Source of the DNA: Heterobilharzia americana
Lineage: Eukaryota; Platyhelminthes; Trematoda; Strigeidida; Schistosomatidae
NCBI GenBank assembly: GCA_944470555.2
Contig: OX104134.1
Span: forward strand, 107,750,701-107,814,700
Length of the DNA stretch: 64,000 bases
Reading direction: 5' to 3'
In this document: positions 24,017-36,240 of the stretch, one piece after another
Numbering within the stretch: position 1 is the first letter of the stretch
Layout of the letters: each line of letters opens with the position of its first letter
Notes under the pieces: generated by a model
What the model saw: only the letters and a program-made list of their open reading frames with translations
What the model was told of the DNA's origin: nothing
Databases searched by the model: none
Position numbers and translations under genes: made by a program

Positions 24017-24804
24017 TCCAGACAGCAGACACATCACACCCATCGAACCACCAGTGGCATTCGAAATAGCCGCCTGGCCCGCATTAAATCAGGTAAGGAA
24101 GGGATGGATTTGAACATATGCTCGAGAGTGGCGTTTTAGAATCTTCGAACACCACTCGGGCGCAGCCACCATATACAATATCGTTGGCCTCCTTAATAAC
24201 AGTTCTATCTAATGTATAGGGTGGAGTTCAATCTGTTTCTGCTTTAAGACAGTCTAATTGTATCTTCAAGTTGTGTCAAATACTTTGATGAATGTTCACA
24301 AAGTTGTCAACCTGTCATTCTGAATTTTCAAAATGTTGTGGTGGAGAACGTTGTGGTGGGCAACAGTGTGCTTTTAAGGAAACACAGCTATGTGAAATGA
24401 CGCAACTCCAGACACTCAGTTTAGCCTCCAAATCTCTCCCAGGTAAGGCGGACAGCTGACAACGCCCATGATCTAATGTCTATAACTCAATGCCGCTGCA
24501 ATAACACTGCAAGCGGTCTGGCCGCGAAAACTGTATGACAAAAACTTAGTCTCCTTTAACAGGTCAAAAAAGTTACACCATAACTGATGTAGTTCAACAA
24601 ATTAGTGCTTTGAAAGTGCAGCCAGTTTTCTCAACATCGAGCGGTGTTCACCGAATTACATTTGTTTTACCCACCTAATGAGATCGCTGACCATATCATT
24701 GCTAAGTCTCATCTGACCATTTATGCGAACTGAGAGCAGGGAATCAATTGACACAGGAAAGAGACCTCATCCTGAAGAACGCCTAGAAACTTCAAGGAAC
24801 TTGA

Positions 24805-25242
24805 GTGTTCGTATACGAGGATTTGTATCTCTATTGTTTGAATCGGAAATGGGAAGCAAAGGAAGGGGTGAAATGTAAACTAGCGGGGCAGAAGAAGGAT
24901 CTAAGAGGTGGTAGTTTTTCAGCCAATCAGGTACTAGAAAGCGTTTCCGCCGAAGCCTCTATGGACGGGACGGAAACCCGCTTAAGTGGTTTTATTGTCT
25001 TGTACACAAACGCACATGGTCTTTTAAACAAAGGAACTGAGCTCTGTTTTGCTGCAAGAATAGAAAGCACCGACATCATTGCTACCTCAGAAACCTGGCC
25101 GTCATCTGAGATCAGTGACGGAGAAGAAAATCTACGAGGGTTCATTCTTTTTCGAAGTGATAGGTTAGTACGCAAAGTCAGCTGTCACGCCTTACGTAAG
25201 GAAAACCTTATCTTCGAGGGCCATAGAACTAGTCGCACGTGA
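24805..25242 (+). pseudogene. CR1 endonuclease domain fragment
   Basis: The segment IVLYTNAHGLLNKGTEL, then DIIATSETW, EISDGEENLRGFILFRSDR matches the N-terminal half of CR1 apurinic-type endonucleases. Those begin with a YTNARSL-type motif and carry the catalytic-type ETW. Downstream catalytic residues are lost to frameshifts. Confidence 0.8.
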
Positions 25243-25765
25243 AGTTGGAGATGCGAAATGCTGCTTTGTGGACTGGGCTGCAGGGACACAATATTAATAC
25301 ATTTGCAGTTTATCGAATTCTTGAATGAAAGGCAGAAGACTTCGGTCTGGAAAGCATACTTCCTGGACAGACGTCTTCTGATGCCCAGTTTCTACAGACT
25401 TCAATATATGATAAGTTGACCGGGACAACCTAACAACAGAAGCTTCATGTGATTTCTTTGATCGAGGGTAGTGAAGACATCATTTTCCTTGGCACCCATA
25501 CGACGCGTCTTAGCAGCAAACCGCCACGATCAGTAACATGCGACATCGTTCTACATGTATCGTTCTCGCACATAGATGATGCGGGCTTCATCTGGCACCC
25601 TGTGCCACCTTTGTAAAATGATCATGCTGTGACATATTCAGATGCACAGCAGCCATCTTATGCCTGGTCGATGCTAAGTCTAGACCCCGTGTACGGAAGT
25701 CGAATAAGGGAGCTATTACCTAGGCACCGCTTTGGAGAACTGGACAGCCAATCCAGGGGCCCCGG

Positions 25766-26320
25766 TTGAAGCTGCATGTGGCTCCTTCAAGGAGTTTAAT
25801 GGGCGGGCGATTGAACCATTCACTTCATGGACTTTACCAAGGGGATAAACCACTACCCGAGTGGGCAAACACCGAAGTCCGAAGTTTGCTACGCTGCGAG
25901 AGAAAGCATCGGACTTTTGCCACTAAGCCTGGTGCACCCGAGGCGGTGAAGCTTTTCAAAAAACCATGCTTAAATGCACCGCTGCAATCCAACGATCTGT
26001 ATTGTGCCCTTGGTCATGACGCGCCAAAAAACCCAGAAAAGCTATTTTCCGATATGAACAAAAGGAAAAAGTCAAATTATAATGTCTCGCACTTAATCGA
26101 AGGGTCAAAAACTAACCGGCTAATTAATGACTATGTGCACAAAATAGCGGCCACGACGACATATTTTCCGGAAATTGTTGCCCAGGATACTTTGACAGAC
26201 ATGAACTCAAAGATGGAATTATTACTATCCGGCAGGGAAAAATCGGTGAACAACGACTACAATTATGTATTGAGGACATTAAGTGTTCCGGGTAAAGCGA
26301 AGCAAACGGAGCGGTGTTAG
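25766..26320 (+). pseudogene. CR1 endonuclease-RT linker
   Basis: A 184-codon frame. PLPEWANTEVRSLLRCERKH, AVKLFKKPC and DAPKNPEKLFSDMNKRK, followed by VHKIAATTTYFPEI, have the pattern of the basic linker between endonuclease and RT in CR1 elements (relatives read SKPKTLW... and ...LLNKYFASVF at the equivalent places). Confidence 0.65.
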
Positions 26321-27331
26321 CTACATCCAAGCCGCCCAGAGAGCTTAAGCTCTGTGTTGCTGGCCCATTTATCAATACATTTGGACTGCGCGTTAAAGAG
26401 GGCATAACCCCCTGTAAACGGAAGGGTGCCCTAGTCACACTTACCCAAAAGGCCTGTTTTAGAGATAGACAAGACTGACTAGCACCGCATTTAGAAGTCG
26501 CGAGATGAGTAGCCCAGAAAGCGATTGTAATCAGCATGCAGAGCCGCGCAGTACTGTCTTCTTCACAACTTCGCTCAAAGTGTTCGGTGACTATGCACCA
26601 AGTGATGGACCTAAAGGTCCATAACAACCTCCCACGTCAGAATGTGAAGAGTACCTCCGAGATAGTGGCCCTACACCCCCGCCGTATGGTTGTCCATCTT
26701 ATTTCACCCCGGGGCGACCGAATACAAACCTCTTGTTTATCTGTCTCCTCTAGAAGCTAGAAAAAAGCCGTCTCCCATACGTCTCGCTGGGTGCGGGTTG
26801 TTTCGAGGTAGGGTATAGAAGTGGAGGAAGACTTGCTACAGTGTCCCACAGGATACCTTTATTGTGATTTTAACCCAAGATTCCCACGACCAATCTCTCA
26901 GCTTCGTTGATGCCCCCCATAAGATGGATATTAAAAAGTACCAAGTTCGTCTTTAAACGAAAGCCCCTAGCCTTTCTCTCTGCCTGCCTGCAGGGTAAAG
27001 AGGACCAAAATACAACAAACTTTATGTGCACACAAATATTTACAAGATTCCAGCTATAGTTTATGTGGCTTGTGAATTGTAGGGAGAAAATCGTGTTACA
27101 AATAGTCTCTTCAACCAACTCGCAATGGCTTGAAGTCACTAAGCACTTCAGTAATCCTGTTATTCTTTACTGTGTATCGCTAACTAGCACCGTTGTTGAT
27201 GTACATTTGAATGACGTTGTGCAAAGAGTAAACGTAAGCAATATCACAGGCTGAGTAGCTCGTGGTGTGAAAAAAGTTATGGTTTGGAACGAAGCAAATT
27301 TATCTTTATGTACCGAGGAAGTTAGCTCTGC

Positions 27332-27580
27332 TTGACGAACCTTCTCAGCGACAGGGAAGGTTGGGCCGAGTCTAAGGGTGACAGTTTACCAGCAGATGTT
27401 ATTTTCATAGACTTAAGTATGGCTTTCTACAAGGTCCCTCATTTAAGGCTACTCGGGAACCCGGAAAGTTTCGGAATCACTGTTGACTCGATTGGGTTGA
27501 TCAGAAAGTTTTCAATCAGGGAAACCTTCCTCTTTGCTGATGACTTGAAAGTGGTGTACACTTTTCACCCTAACCAGTGA
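27332..27580 (+). pseudogene. CR1 reverse transcriptase palm with internal deletion
   Basis: VIFIDLSMAFYKVPHL is RT box A with its Asp, and LFADDLKVV is the active-site box. They are only about 40 residues apart here, against roughly 100 in intact enzymes, so the segment containing PQGSVLGP has been deleted. Confidence 0.8.
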
Positions 27581-27652
27581 AGCAGCATCAATACCACCAT
27601 ACCAAACGATCTTGACAAGCTACAAAGATGGTTTGACACGTGGCTGCCACCT

Positions 27653-28057
27653 ATGAATACACAGAAGTTCGGCTTTACGCTCTTCGGTGAACAAAGCGTG
27701 CCAACTAATCCTCGACTGAACGACATTGCACTCCAACAGCTAAATTGTATATGCAACCTTGGAATAAGGTACTCCGGCGACCTTTCCTTCACAGAACACG
27801 CAACGGTACAGCGCTCCAAATCACTCCACCTCACTGGCTTCATTCAGCGGAATTTTTGCCCAAATGAAACCAAACTGATGCTATATAAGATGTGCGTGCG
27901 ACCACCACTAGAATACTGTCCCATCGTGCTTAGTTGCTTGCGGTCCAGTGACAATCGGAAAATAGAGAAAACTCAACAACACTTTACCAGACCTATTTCC
28001 CCAGGTAATTCGTACAGAGGCAGATGTCATGCTAATCGGTCAGAGCCATGTGGTTAA
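27653..28057 (+). pseudogene. CR1 RT C-terminal region
   Basis: Contains LGIRYSGDLSFTEHATVQ, TGFIQRNFCPNETKLMLYK and MCVRPPLEYC, the conserved sequence after the palm in CR1 elements. Compare NLGLRYSHNLTSSEHAST-type sequence in the minus-strand element at 30.5 kb. Confidence 0.82.
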
Positions 28058-28079
28058 GGCAAATAAAGTTAAACCTCAG

Positions 28080-29810
28080 CATTTTCTATAAAGTCCTACA
28101 CCATGAAGTGACTACTGGCGTGGGTACAGTAAAGTTTACTGGGTTTGATACCTCTTCAAGTAACCTTTGCAGTCAGTACAATGAATCCACCTACATGTAC
28201 CATGGTCGATGTACTTCTGTGTAGTATTTCTGTGCTCCTGTCCCGAATTTCGTCCGCTGCTCGCTTTTGTTATTCATTTTTCAGGTTTACCCAACCAGTC
28301 CTTCACCCATATGGGATTTTAGTGGTCCAATTTGTCAGCGTGCACCATGCAATCTAGACCTTATGATGAAAGCATAAAGCCTAAGGTCACAGCCGTACTA
28401 CCCGCCCTACTTTCAAAAATATTGGAGGATTCAAACAGTAGCCGAATATTTCCAACCTTCGGACTGAGCTCGCCTCAGTATGATGAACAGTTATGCTGGT
28501 GCTTATCTGCTTCATACTTTGCTGTCTGCAAAGCATTAATGTTCTTACTCTAGAGGCATCTTTTATGTACCGGAAACAGCGGTGTTCATTGTATAGCTTC
28601 ATATTGTACATAACAGTCAGTTCACATTACCAAAATGATCAGACCTGCAAGCTGGTTTGTTTTCATGTAACTTGTATTGCATGAAATATATTATTATTAT
28701 TAATTGCATGCACCCTCCATTCTACGGGCTGAAAAAGTGAGATATCTCAGTGAACACTAGAAGGCGTCATGCATGAGTGGAATCGATGAATTTACTTGGG
28801 TATTCTGCTGAAAACTAGGATATACGCCAATTAGGCGACAGTGTGCCACCTACTTTCACTAACCAGAAACCGTCCGCTGCCAAGCAACTTCGCACTTTCA
28901 ACAGCCCGATAAGATGTGTGCAGGTCTATTCCTGACCGACCTATTTTGTGAGACGGCTGGAAAATCTGATTCGAAAGAATACGAGGCATGGATCCTGACA
29001 CTTGCTAAACTTCTCCTCCCATGTGAAGAAAGCCACCGGGAGTACGACCATCCTCCAGCACCATGACCCTGGTACTCTTCTGAGTACTAATCGTCATAGC
29101 ATTCCACTTAGGAGCCGAAGCCATCACACAGCAGCTTATAGCTGATGGGTCTCAGCCACCAGCCATTTTCTGAAGATGGGTTCGAGAAGCGAAAACAGGG
29201 AGCTGCCTCGTCAGACATATAACTCCATCTCCAGTCTACGAAACTACCTGCGCATGACCTCGGGCCGAGACGCTCAGGTGGCCTCAAGTCATCTTAACAG
29301 GTCACATCACATACCCACATTTCTAGGATCTTGCTGGGATGCATAATTCGTGGCTTTCGATTAAAAGACACCAAGTTACCACTCCACAAAACTTGCAAGC
29401 GGATGCCATTAGACCACCGTCCGTTTATGTTGAGTGGTACCCACATTAAAGACAAAGCGAAATAGAGAGGCCCTAAAATTATTTTACCTCAAGGTTACCA
29501 GGATACGATTGAATACAGGACTACAATTCCAGGAGCATGAATCTAAACCTAGAAACGCCTTAGATGGGGATGTGAAAAATTAACCTGCTACTCTTCTTCA
29601 GTGTACTACACAAATCCACTTTCGCAGCCGGTGGTGAGTTTCACTTTGAACACAACAGTTACTGTGATCTTTGCAACCACGCCTAAAGCGTTATAATAAA
29701 CCCATTTAAATACTGCTTGAGTGCAAATTTTTCAACCGTGCGATTCCATCAAATTGGCAGCAGACGTTTGGTTGAAGTAAAGGCCTCAGAACCAATACCC
29801 GGGTTTAGTC
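28080..29810. other. Stretch between the two CR1 elements
   Basis: No domain recognised. The small frames (28,145-28,684) contain nothing I can assign. An (ATT)n-like run lies at 28,689-28,703. Confidence 0.5.
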
Positions 29811-29814
29811 GGTT

Positions 29815-29932
29815 ACTAATTAAATTCTTATCATCCGGCAACTCTTCCGGGTTACTGAGTCCACCATCACTATCCTCTATGACACGTACACAACAGACCT
29901 TCTTAACATCTAGGTGAGACTAGTTCCACATC
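29815..29932 (-). repeat. Terminal direct repeat, 3' side of the CR1 element
   Basis: A 118-bp block matching 34,651-34,765 except for a few changes: one base at 29,821, TGACACGT/TAACAACG near 29,890 and a 3-base TCT difference near 29,911. It includes the end of the ORF2 frame and the element's 3' untranslated end. Confidence 0.9.
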
Positions 29933-30490
29933 CAGTAACAGTATTATTGGTGCTTTTTACGGTACCGTCCTGTGGTGTAGAGTTAAGCTGTCTTATAAAC
30001 CTGGTCAAAGTGTTTGATTCTTGTGCTGCCTTAGGTAAGGTGTTCCATATCTCAGCATATTTTATCACAAAGAAGTTCTCCCTAGTGACTGTTCTGAAAT
30101 GCTCAATTGCTACTGTTGCAGTTACATTTCTTAAGACATATGCAGTTTTGTTTATGAACCACATGTCTGTGAATGCGCTATAAGTTAACTTGTTAAGGAG
30201 CTTATAAACAATATCAGGTTCAGTCTGAGCCTTCGTTTTTATAGTGGTCCAAGTCCTAGGATGTTGCACCTGGTGGCATATTCTACGTCCTTATTCGTGT
30301 TTAGTATTCTCATCTTAAAGTATCTCTGCACTCCTTCGACTTTTAGCCTATCCGTAATCCGTATACTGCTGTATTCAAACGAATAATATTCCAGCAGTGT
30401 TCGGACACATGTTTTATGCAGGATAACTCTAGATTCGGCGCTGTAGAAGTTCCGTAATAAGAAACCCACCAGTTTACGTGATTTCGACAC
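29910..30490 (-). pseudogene. CR1 RT C-terminal region (minus-strand element)
   Basis: Two overlapping frames (30,490-30,239 and 30,269-29,910). The first has LVGFLLRNFYSAESRVILHK and CVRTLLEYYSF, the counterpart of TGFI.RNFC...LYK.CVRP.LEYC. The second has YKLLNKLTYSAFTDMWF, NFFVIKYAEIWNTLPK and TLTRFIRQLN, a typical CR1 tail ending in the WN.LP motif. One frameshift separates them. Confidence 0.85.
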
Positions 30491-31048
30491 CTATGTGGAT
30501 GCGTGCTCAGAGGAGGTTAGGTTGTGAGAATATCGGAGCCCTAGGTCTTGTATAAACTTCAGTTTTGGAAGTGAATGCCTGGTTACCATTAAGTTTAGTT
30601 CGAGTTCATAGTCACCTATGCATATCCAGCCACATTTTTCTGTGTTAAATTCTAGTCGCCAGGTGTTGCACCATTTGCTAACATATCTTAGTTCCTCTTG
30701 CACAGTGCCGATGGTCAGGGCTAAGCCACTGCTAAGGCATGTGCATATTACCTTCAGGTCATCCGCATATGAGAATGGCTTGCCTACCTTGAAACACTCG
30801 CATATACTATTGATGTGTGTTATGAAGAGACGTGAACCCAAGACGCTGCCCTGGACAACTCTACTGGTTATTGGTTTAGGCTTTGAGATAGTTGAGCCAA
30901 CTTTTGTTGTTTGGTAATGGTTACGGAGAAAGGATTTTAACCAGTCTAAAAGTGGATTACAGATCCCAATGGATCTTATCCCACTGATAAGCAAGTTGTG
31001 TGGGACTCTGTCGAAGGCTTTAGTGATGTCGAAGTGAAGTACTATCAC
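30491..31048 (-). pseudogene. CR1 reverse transcriptase palm (minus-strand element)
   Basis: A 186-codon open stretch with LHFDITKAFDRVPHNLL (box A), RVVQGSVLGSRLF and an intact YADD box (residues 94-97), then KWCNTWRLEFNTEKC. All core catalytic aspartates are kept, although the frame is isolated from the rest of ORF2 by stops. Confidence 0.9.
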
Positions 31049-31350
31049 TATCTTTTTCTGATCCCTTTCGCTGGTGATCTCGTTAAAAAGTCAAACAGGT
31101 TTGTAACGCAAGATCTTCTTTTCAGAAAACCATATTGCGACGAGTTGATGTGGTTAGATTCCAGCAGGTAATCAGACATTTGATTTTTAATCACTTTTTC
31201 CATAATCCTTGAGATGATCGAGGTCATGTTAATCGGTCTGTAATCGCTAACGCTCGTCTTTGCCCCTGACCTATGTTTTGGTAGTATATAAGCAGTTTTC
31301 CACTTGTCAGGATATGTCCCAAAATCTAATGAGAAGGTAAATATTTTGAG

Positions 31351-32076
31351 TTATGAAACTGCCATATCCATGCCAGTCTTTCTATAAGTTGTCGACGATA
31401 TCTCTTCTGTCCCGCAGCTGATATTCGCTTTTAGGGTTTTAATGGCATTGTTAATGTTACTCACGATGAATTCTATGCTACCCATCGCACTACTACTTGT
31501 ACTGGTTATTTCGATATCTGGAGCTAGGGGCATGTTAGTACTGTTCACAAACCACTCACTGAGTTCACAAATCACCTGTGGATCATGGTAACCTATACCT
31601 TTATGCTCTAGATGATTTAATAAAACGTCTTTTGTATTTTTTGCTTTTCGCAGGATGCTGCAAAGGTTTTGTGTTTTGGACAAACTGTCAAGGGCCCTAC
31701 GCTCTTCTACCAGTGCTTTCATTCCGTGTCTTTCTTGAAGTGATAGGAATGTTGCATGTATCTGATTCAGTAAATGAAATTCTCTCCCTCTTAGTCTTCT
31801 CAGTTTCTGTCGAGTTTTCCTATCTCTATATAAAGTTGTTTTCAGGCTGAGCTTAGTGGGAGCAACTGTTTCCTGAGCGGAACTAATAATCTTGTGAAAT
31901 TCGTCGAGGGTTTGAGACAGATTACCGCTGGTGAAGAAGTCTCCCCTACTGGAGCATCTTATAAGTGTCTGGAGAAGCTCCCAGTCAGCATTCTTGATGT
32001 CCTTGTATAGGTAGTATTTCGGTATTACTCCATGTGCACCCTCATGAGCTACTAGAAGTGGCAGAGTGCAAAGCAA
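31351..32076 (-). pseudogene. CR1 endonuclease-RT linker (minus-strand element)
   Basis: A 241-codon frame rich in basic and leucine residues (RDRKTRQKLRRLRGREFHLL, ILRKAKNTKDVLLNHLEHK). It ends in IVSNINNAIKTLKANISCGTE followed by EISSTTYRKTG, the counterpart of the segment where related elements read KATGPD(E/D)IP. It sits directly before the RT, as expected. Confidence 0.8.
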
Positions 32077-32159
32077 TATGCTATGACTGCTGTTTGTAAA
32101 TTTTTCTCCTACCTGTAGGGACAGTGGCTCAATGTTCTGACAAAGTATCAGGTCAAGGG

Positions 32160-32870
32160 TGTTATTGTTTCGCGTGGGAGAGTATACGTATTGCTGCCAA
32201 CCGCTTGTGTCAATGGCTGCTAGGAGTTTGCTATGGTTTGCGGGACCTGTGCATGCTGTCCAGCCTACTCCAGAGAGGTTGAGGTCACGGCGGATTATCT
32301 TAGGATCGAAGTCTAGAGTGGTTGCGTGCTCGAATATTTAGCAGATGATCTCACCAACTGCTGTGGAAGTGTTCGGTGCCCTATGCAAACATCCGATGAG
32401 GAGCTTGCGTTTGCTGATGGTTGCGCTTATCCACGCACATTCTGGAGTTTTATCCAGTTCAGGATTTGAGTGGGTATCAGTTAAAAATAGCACTTGACGC
32501 ATAAATAAGGCATCTGCCTCCTTTTTTATAGGCTCTGTCCTGTCTGTATACTCTGTATCCATCGGTTGTAATGTGTGCGTCTGATATATCTGGAGTTAGC
32601 CAGGTCACTGCAACCAGAACCAGTGTCGGTTGTTTTAGGATTACTAGGGTTCGAGGGGTCTCGTGTTTATGACTAGTACTGTTAGATACAAGGGGTATTG
32701 GGAGAATGAAAGGAGAGAAGTGAGGTTATCGCTTACTCCTGCTTCATTAGTGTGCTGATACATATCGCAGTTTTCCCCACCCATTTCAAGCTGTGCTGCG
32801 CATGAGTGGTAGGTGTTCTGCTTGTTGCTGTCACTGGTAAATATGATAAGCGAAGGCGGCGCCATTCGGC
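32160..32870 (-). pseudogene. CR1 endonuclease remnants (minus-strand element)
   Basis: The frame 32,562-32,338 contains ECAWISATISKRKLLIGCLH followed by RAPNTS, the V(G..YRPP) strand of the endonuclease fold. Reading across frames upstream gives VAVTWLTPDISDAHI.T.GY..YRQDR, which corresponds to the ETWL...I..GY..FR.DR block, with Thr-Trp replacing the usual Glu-Thr-Trp. Confidence 0.65.
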
Positions 32871-33435
32871 ATATACCTTATCCTAGGCTTCGCTACCGGT
32901 TGTGGTATCATTATAGACGCAGCAAGTGGGTTCCGCAGTAGGACAGGCGGGTGGTGAAATAAACTAAGCTGTATATTTGTGCTGTCAGGGATGTAGTAAT
33001 TTTGAGACCAAGGATGGCTTATCTGTGGGTTGTACGTAGTTTACAGTCCACTATCAGCACTTTCGTTACTTCTTGGGTCCCTTGTTACAGGCCAAAATCT
33101 ACGCTTTGCATTGTTATGCCCATAGTCCCTCTGTTTCGGGTCCTGGGATGTGTTTGTGGAGGGAAATTTCTTCCGACCATTCCTCGAATATATGTTTCTG
33201 CTGTCCGGCCTGTATCGAATGTGGTTAGTGGAGGTTGCCCCTTTCGACGTAGCACTGGTTTTATTCGCATTCCTATTTTCATTTAGCACAGCAGATGAGT
33301 TCATTCTGCTGGTTTTGGCCTCTCAAAGCTGCTACTTCCAAAGGAAGCAGTTTGTTTTGGTACAGGGGGTTTACTATTACTTGTATTTGTTTGTGTCCCT
33401 TTGTTGCTACGAGCCTAAACTGGCGTCTTGTTCAC

Positions 33436-34430
33436 TTAGGTGGGAGTGTGTATGTTACTATTGGTAGGCACATGAAGTGTTTTTTCTTCTTGAGTGGTGT
33501 GCAGACTGACGGTGTGTTGTACTCGCATGAGTTCTAGGTTTACTACCCGACTGTGTTGGCCAGCTGGTACCATCTTGCCTAGTTTTTGACACTTGACGTT
33601 AAGCCGTGTAGGGCTTTGAGAGTCAGGTATTTTGCCAGGACAACGTTGGACAGGAATATTATCCTTAGACGTGTCACTTGCTTGTTCCGCAGTGGATACA
33701 TTGTCGTTGAGTACAATCTGGGGTTTTGCATTTTTCCCTTGGAGTGTGGTTCGATCTTGAGCTATCTTAATATGTCCAAACATATTTTTGAACTTAACAC
33801 GGTTGCCCATCGAAGCAAATTGCCCACAATCAAGGGACAATGTAAACTGGAACGAGATAGGGCATGCGAGTGTGAGTCCGTCTTCCGAATCCTTTTACAG
33901 TCGCAGGTAACCTGTGACATACTGCAGGCATCTAAGATCATGGTTTCAGCCTTTTTTGGTGATATGCTTTCCGGAACATTGTAGACGATGGCTTTTTGTA
34001 GCGCTGCAACTCGTCGCACCACCTGTGAGGCGATGAAGCCGACTAGAGTTTCAGCCCTTCGTACTTCCCCACTGTCCATATCTTTGTGCAGACCAAAAAG
34101 ATAAGTAATGGGCGCGAGCTCCTCGAGTGCAGTGGGGACTTCAGTTAGCATTGTATTAAGCTCAGTAATTTTGGCGGCATTGGAGGTTGCTAAGTTACTG
34201 AGATCCGTGACAAAGTCAGTCATACCTACAAAAGGGGTTTGCGACCTGTTCGGAGAGTTTTGAGACTGTTTCGAACAGATCTGTGGAGCGTTCATTTTCT
34301 CGTCTAAGCCATCTGTTCGAGATCTTTTTGTCTTACTGCGTCCCGTCAATATGTCGGTGTTCGGATTTCCTGGGGTAGGTATCTCACCAGGGAAGTGTTT
34401 CTTCAGTATAGTAACTGACAAAAGAATCAT
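33436..34430 (-). pseudogene. CR1 ORF1 protein remnants (minus-strand element)
   Basis: Two overlapping frames (34,430-33,762 and 33,840-33,436). The first is hydrophilic at its start (TGRSKTKRSRTDG), then has a helical, coiled-coil-like stretch (DFVTDLSNLATSNAAKITEL), then VRRVAALQKAIVYNVPES, which resembles the RNA-binding-type core of CR1 ORF1 proteins. ORF1 products bind element RNA. The assignment rests on position and this core. Confidence 0.6.
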
Positions 34431-34650
34431 AGTCGACCAGTTTGTTACACAGACAAGTGGATGGCGGGAACAGTATCTAATGACTGACCCCCAGGAGGCC
34501 GATAATTCGATAGCACAGATGGTAAGCGCTCCGCTTGGCAGTTAGGTACTTTTGGTGTTCAGAAGTAGTAAATCAAACGATGGTAACGTTAAAGTTATAA
34601 TTTAACAGATTGCGTGTAAATGTAGCGCAAGTTACGAACCACCGCAACTC

Positions 34651-34765
34651 ACTAATGAATTCTTATCATCCGGCAACTCTTCCGGGTTACTGAGTCCACC
34701 ATCACTATCCTCTATAACAACGCACACAACAGACCTTAACATCTAGGTGAGACTAGTTCCACATC
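34651..34765 (-). repeat. Terminal direct repeat, 5' side of the CR1 element
   Basis: A 115-bp copy of 29,815-29,932, lying just upstream of the minus-strand element. It consists of CR1 3'-end sequence, so it may be the remaining 3' stub of a second copy placed head to tail. Confidence 0.9.
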
Positions 34766-34769
34766 TGCT

Positions 34770-36100
34770 CGGGACTTTCGCTTGTAACTCCAGGGCGCTT
34801 TATCGTAATTAGGTAGACCCTGCTTGACGACATACGTACACATTCTCCCATAATGCTAGACAAAGAATCAAGTTTTAAACTAGTGGAAAGTAAGCGAAAT
34901 TAACTATTAGACGGTTGATGGACGGGGCACGTGCAACTGGTGAAATAGTAAGGGAAGTTAAGATTCTGAGAGATACGCACGCGGATGAAAAACTTGTTGG
35001 ACTTCTATCTGCTTTCCTCAGCCTGCTGCCTTGCCTTGCCTTTCTTTCTGTTTGCCGACAGACGCTTGAGTTTGGATAGCCACCTTGGTTGTAAATGAAA
35101 ATGAATTCTTAAAGGAACAAGCCTGTGTTGAAACTTCCCAATGTTGAATGTTTTCACTCCATCCACTACAGTAGAGCACAAAGCGGAGAAGCTAATACTG
35201 TTGTCCGAACTGATCGAATCACCCAGAAATCCAAACGCTAAATGAAAACGGGATTTAACTCAAAACTTCAAAGACCTACATCACCAAGATAACTTTCAGT
35301 GATGACAACAGGAAGCAAATGAGGAATACATGTTACCAATTTGCAACAGTCCATTGTTTTTGAGTGAATGAAAACTACGCTGCTACGAAAATGATTGTCC
35401 GGTAGGAATCAGCGATCCCATTCACTCACCTAACTCTTTCGCCACATGAACATTTATCTATCCTGGAATACTCAAATTTCTGGGCGGTCACAATGGCAGC
35501 GAAGATCTGAACAGACAGTAAAATCTGAGAGGTCAACTCCCTTATTGACTCTAAAGTGAGCGTATTCTCAATGATGCTATGCAATAGACTTCTCTAGTAC
35601 TTCATCTAACAGTGGACACACTTCCTTGATAATGCTGCACACCTTAACGTGAACAGTATGAAAAACCCATTGCCACTGGTTTGCAGTCCTTCGAAAGTTT
35701 ATTCTTTTGCAACGCAATATCTAATTCCGATGATGTAAGTCCATATCGCTGTGAACGGTAGCGCTTGAAATGAGGAAATGCTCGGGCACGCATATTCACT
35801 CGGATTACATGATTTTGTGAAACTTACAGATTCCCGAGATCCCTAATGTGGGTTTTCTTGGTCTCTGATACTATAAGCACGAGAATTTATGGCAAAATAG
35901 GCGTTTATCCGGTGTGAGGTGACATTATGAAGGACAGCCAAGCACACCGGCTGATAACAACAGAAATCCGGAATTTCGCGCGACCCTGGTGCCACCAGTG
36001 GTGAAAAAAGTATGACTGAAAATTATCTAAGCATTGACACTCTGTATGTGCTGAAAAGTGGTATTTCTTGTTCATTTCATAACTAATGGGATCTGATTTT
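34770..36100. other. Spacer stretch without recognisable features
   Basis: No protein motif or repeat partner was found on either strand. Confidence 0.5.
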
Positions 36101-36109
36101 TTCAACAGA

Positions 36110-36240
36110 CCTTTATGACATCCCCCTGCAATATTCATAGATTTTCAATGTATATCGGCGTGGTGATGCCTGTAAACTGGCCTCTCTCACGTTAAATTAC
36201 CAATTTAGGAGTAAGGTATTTGTTTATTTAACTTAATAAC
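36110..36240 (+). repeat. Direct repeat pair, copy 1
   Basis: Matches 37,105-37,235 in order: ATAGATTTT..ATATAT, then GATGCCTGTAAACTGGC, then TCTCACGTTAAATTAC.AAT. The copies are about 1 kb apart. Confidence 0.65.

Larger units (their letters stand above)
23440..28070 (+). mobile_element. CR1-clade non-LTR element, plus strand, heavily decayed
   Basis: Ordered remains of a two-ORF CR1-type element: possible ORF1 pieces (23,454-24,016), endonuclease (24,805-25,242), endonuclease-RT linker (25,766-26,320), RT palm (27,332-27,580) and RT C-terminal region (27,653-28,057). The order and orientation are those of an intact element and the total length is normal, but many frameshifts break it. The stretch 26,320-27,290 does not read as the expected RT N-terminus and may be a later insertion or strongly diverged sequence. 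Confidence 0.8.
29815..34765 (-). mobile_element. CR1-clade non-LTR element, minus strand, near full length, with terminal direct repeats
   Basis: On the minus strand, in order: ORF1 (34,430-33,436), endonuclease (about 32,870-32,160), linker (32,076-31,351), RT (31,048-30,491) and RT C-terminal region with 3' end (30,490-29,910). Frames are broken, but each block is long and readable, so this copy is younger than the plus-strand CR1. The outermost bases at both ends are an about 115-bp direct repeat, which is unusual for a non-LTR element. Confidence 0.85.

Noticed and set aside
33002..33984. Plus-strand frames over the minus-strand CR1 ORF1
   Set aside because: Shadow frames of the ORF1 region on the opposite strand.
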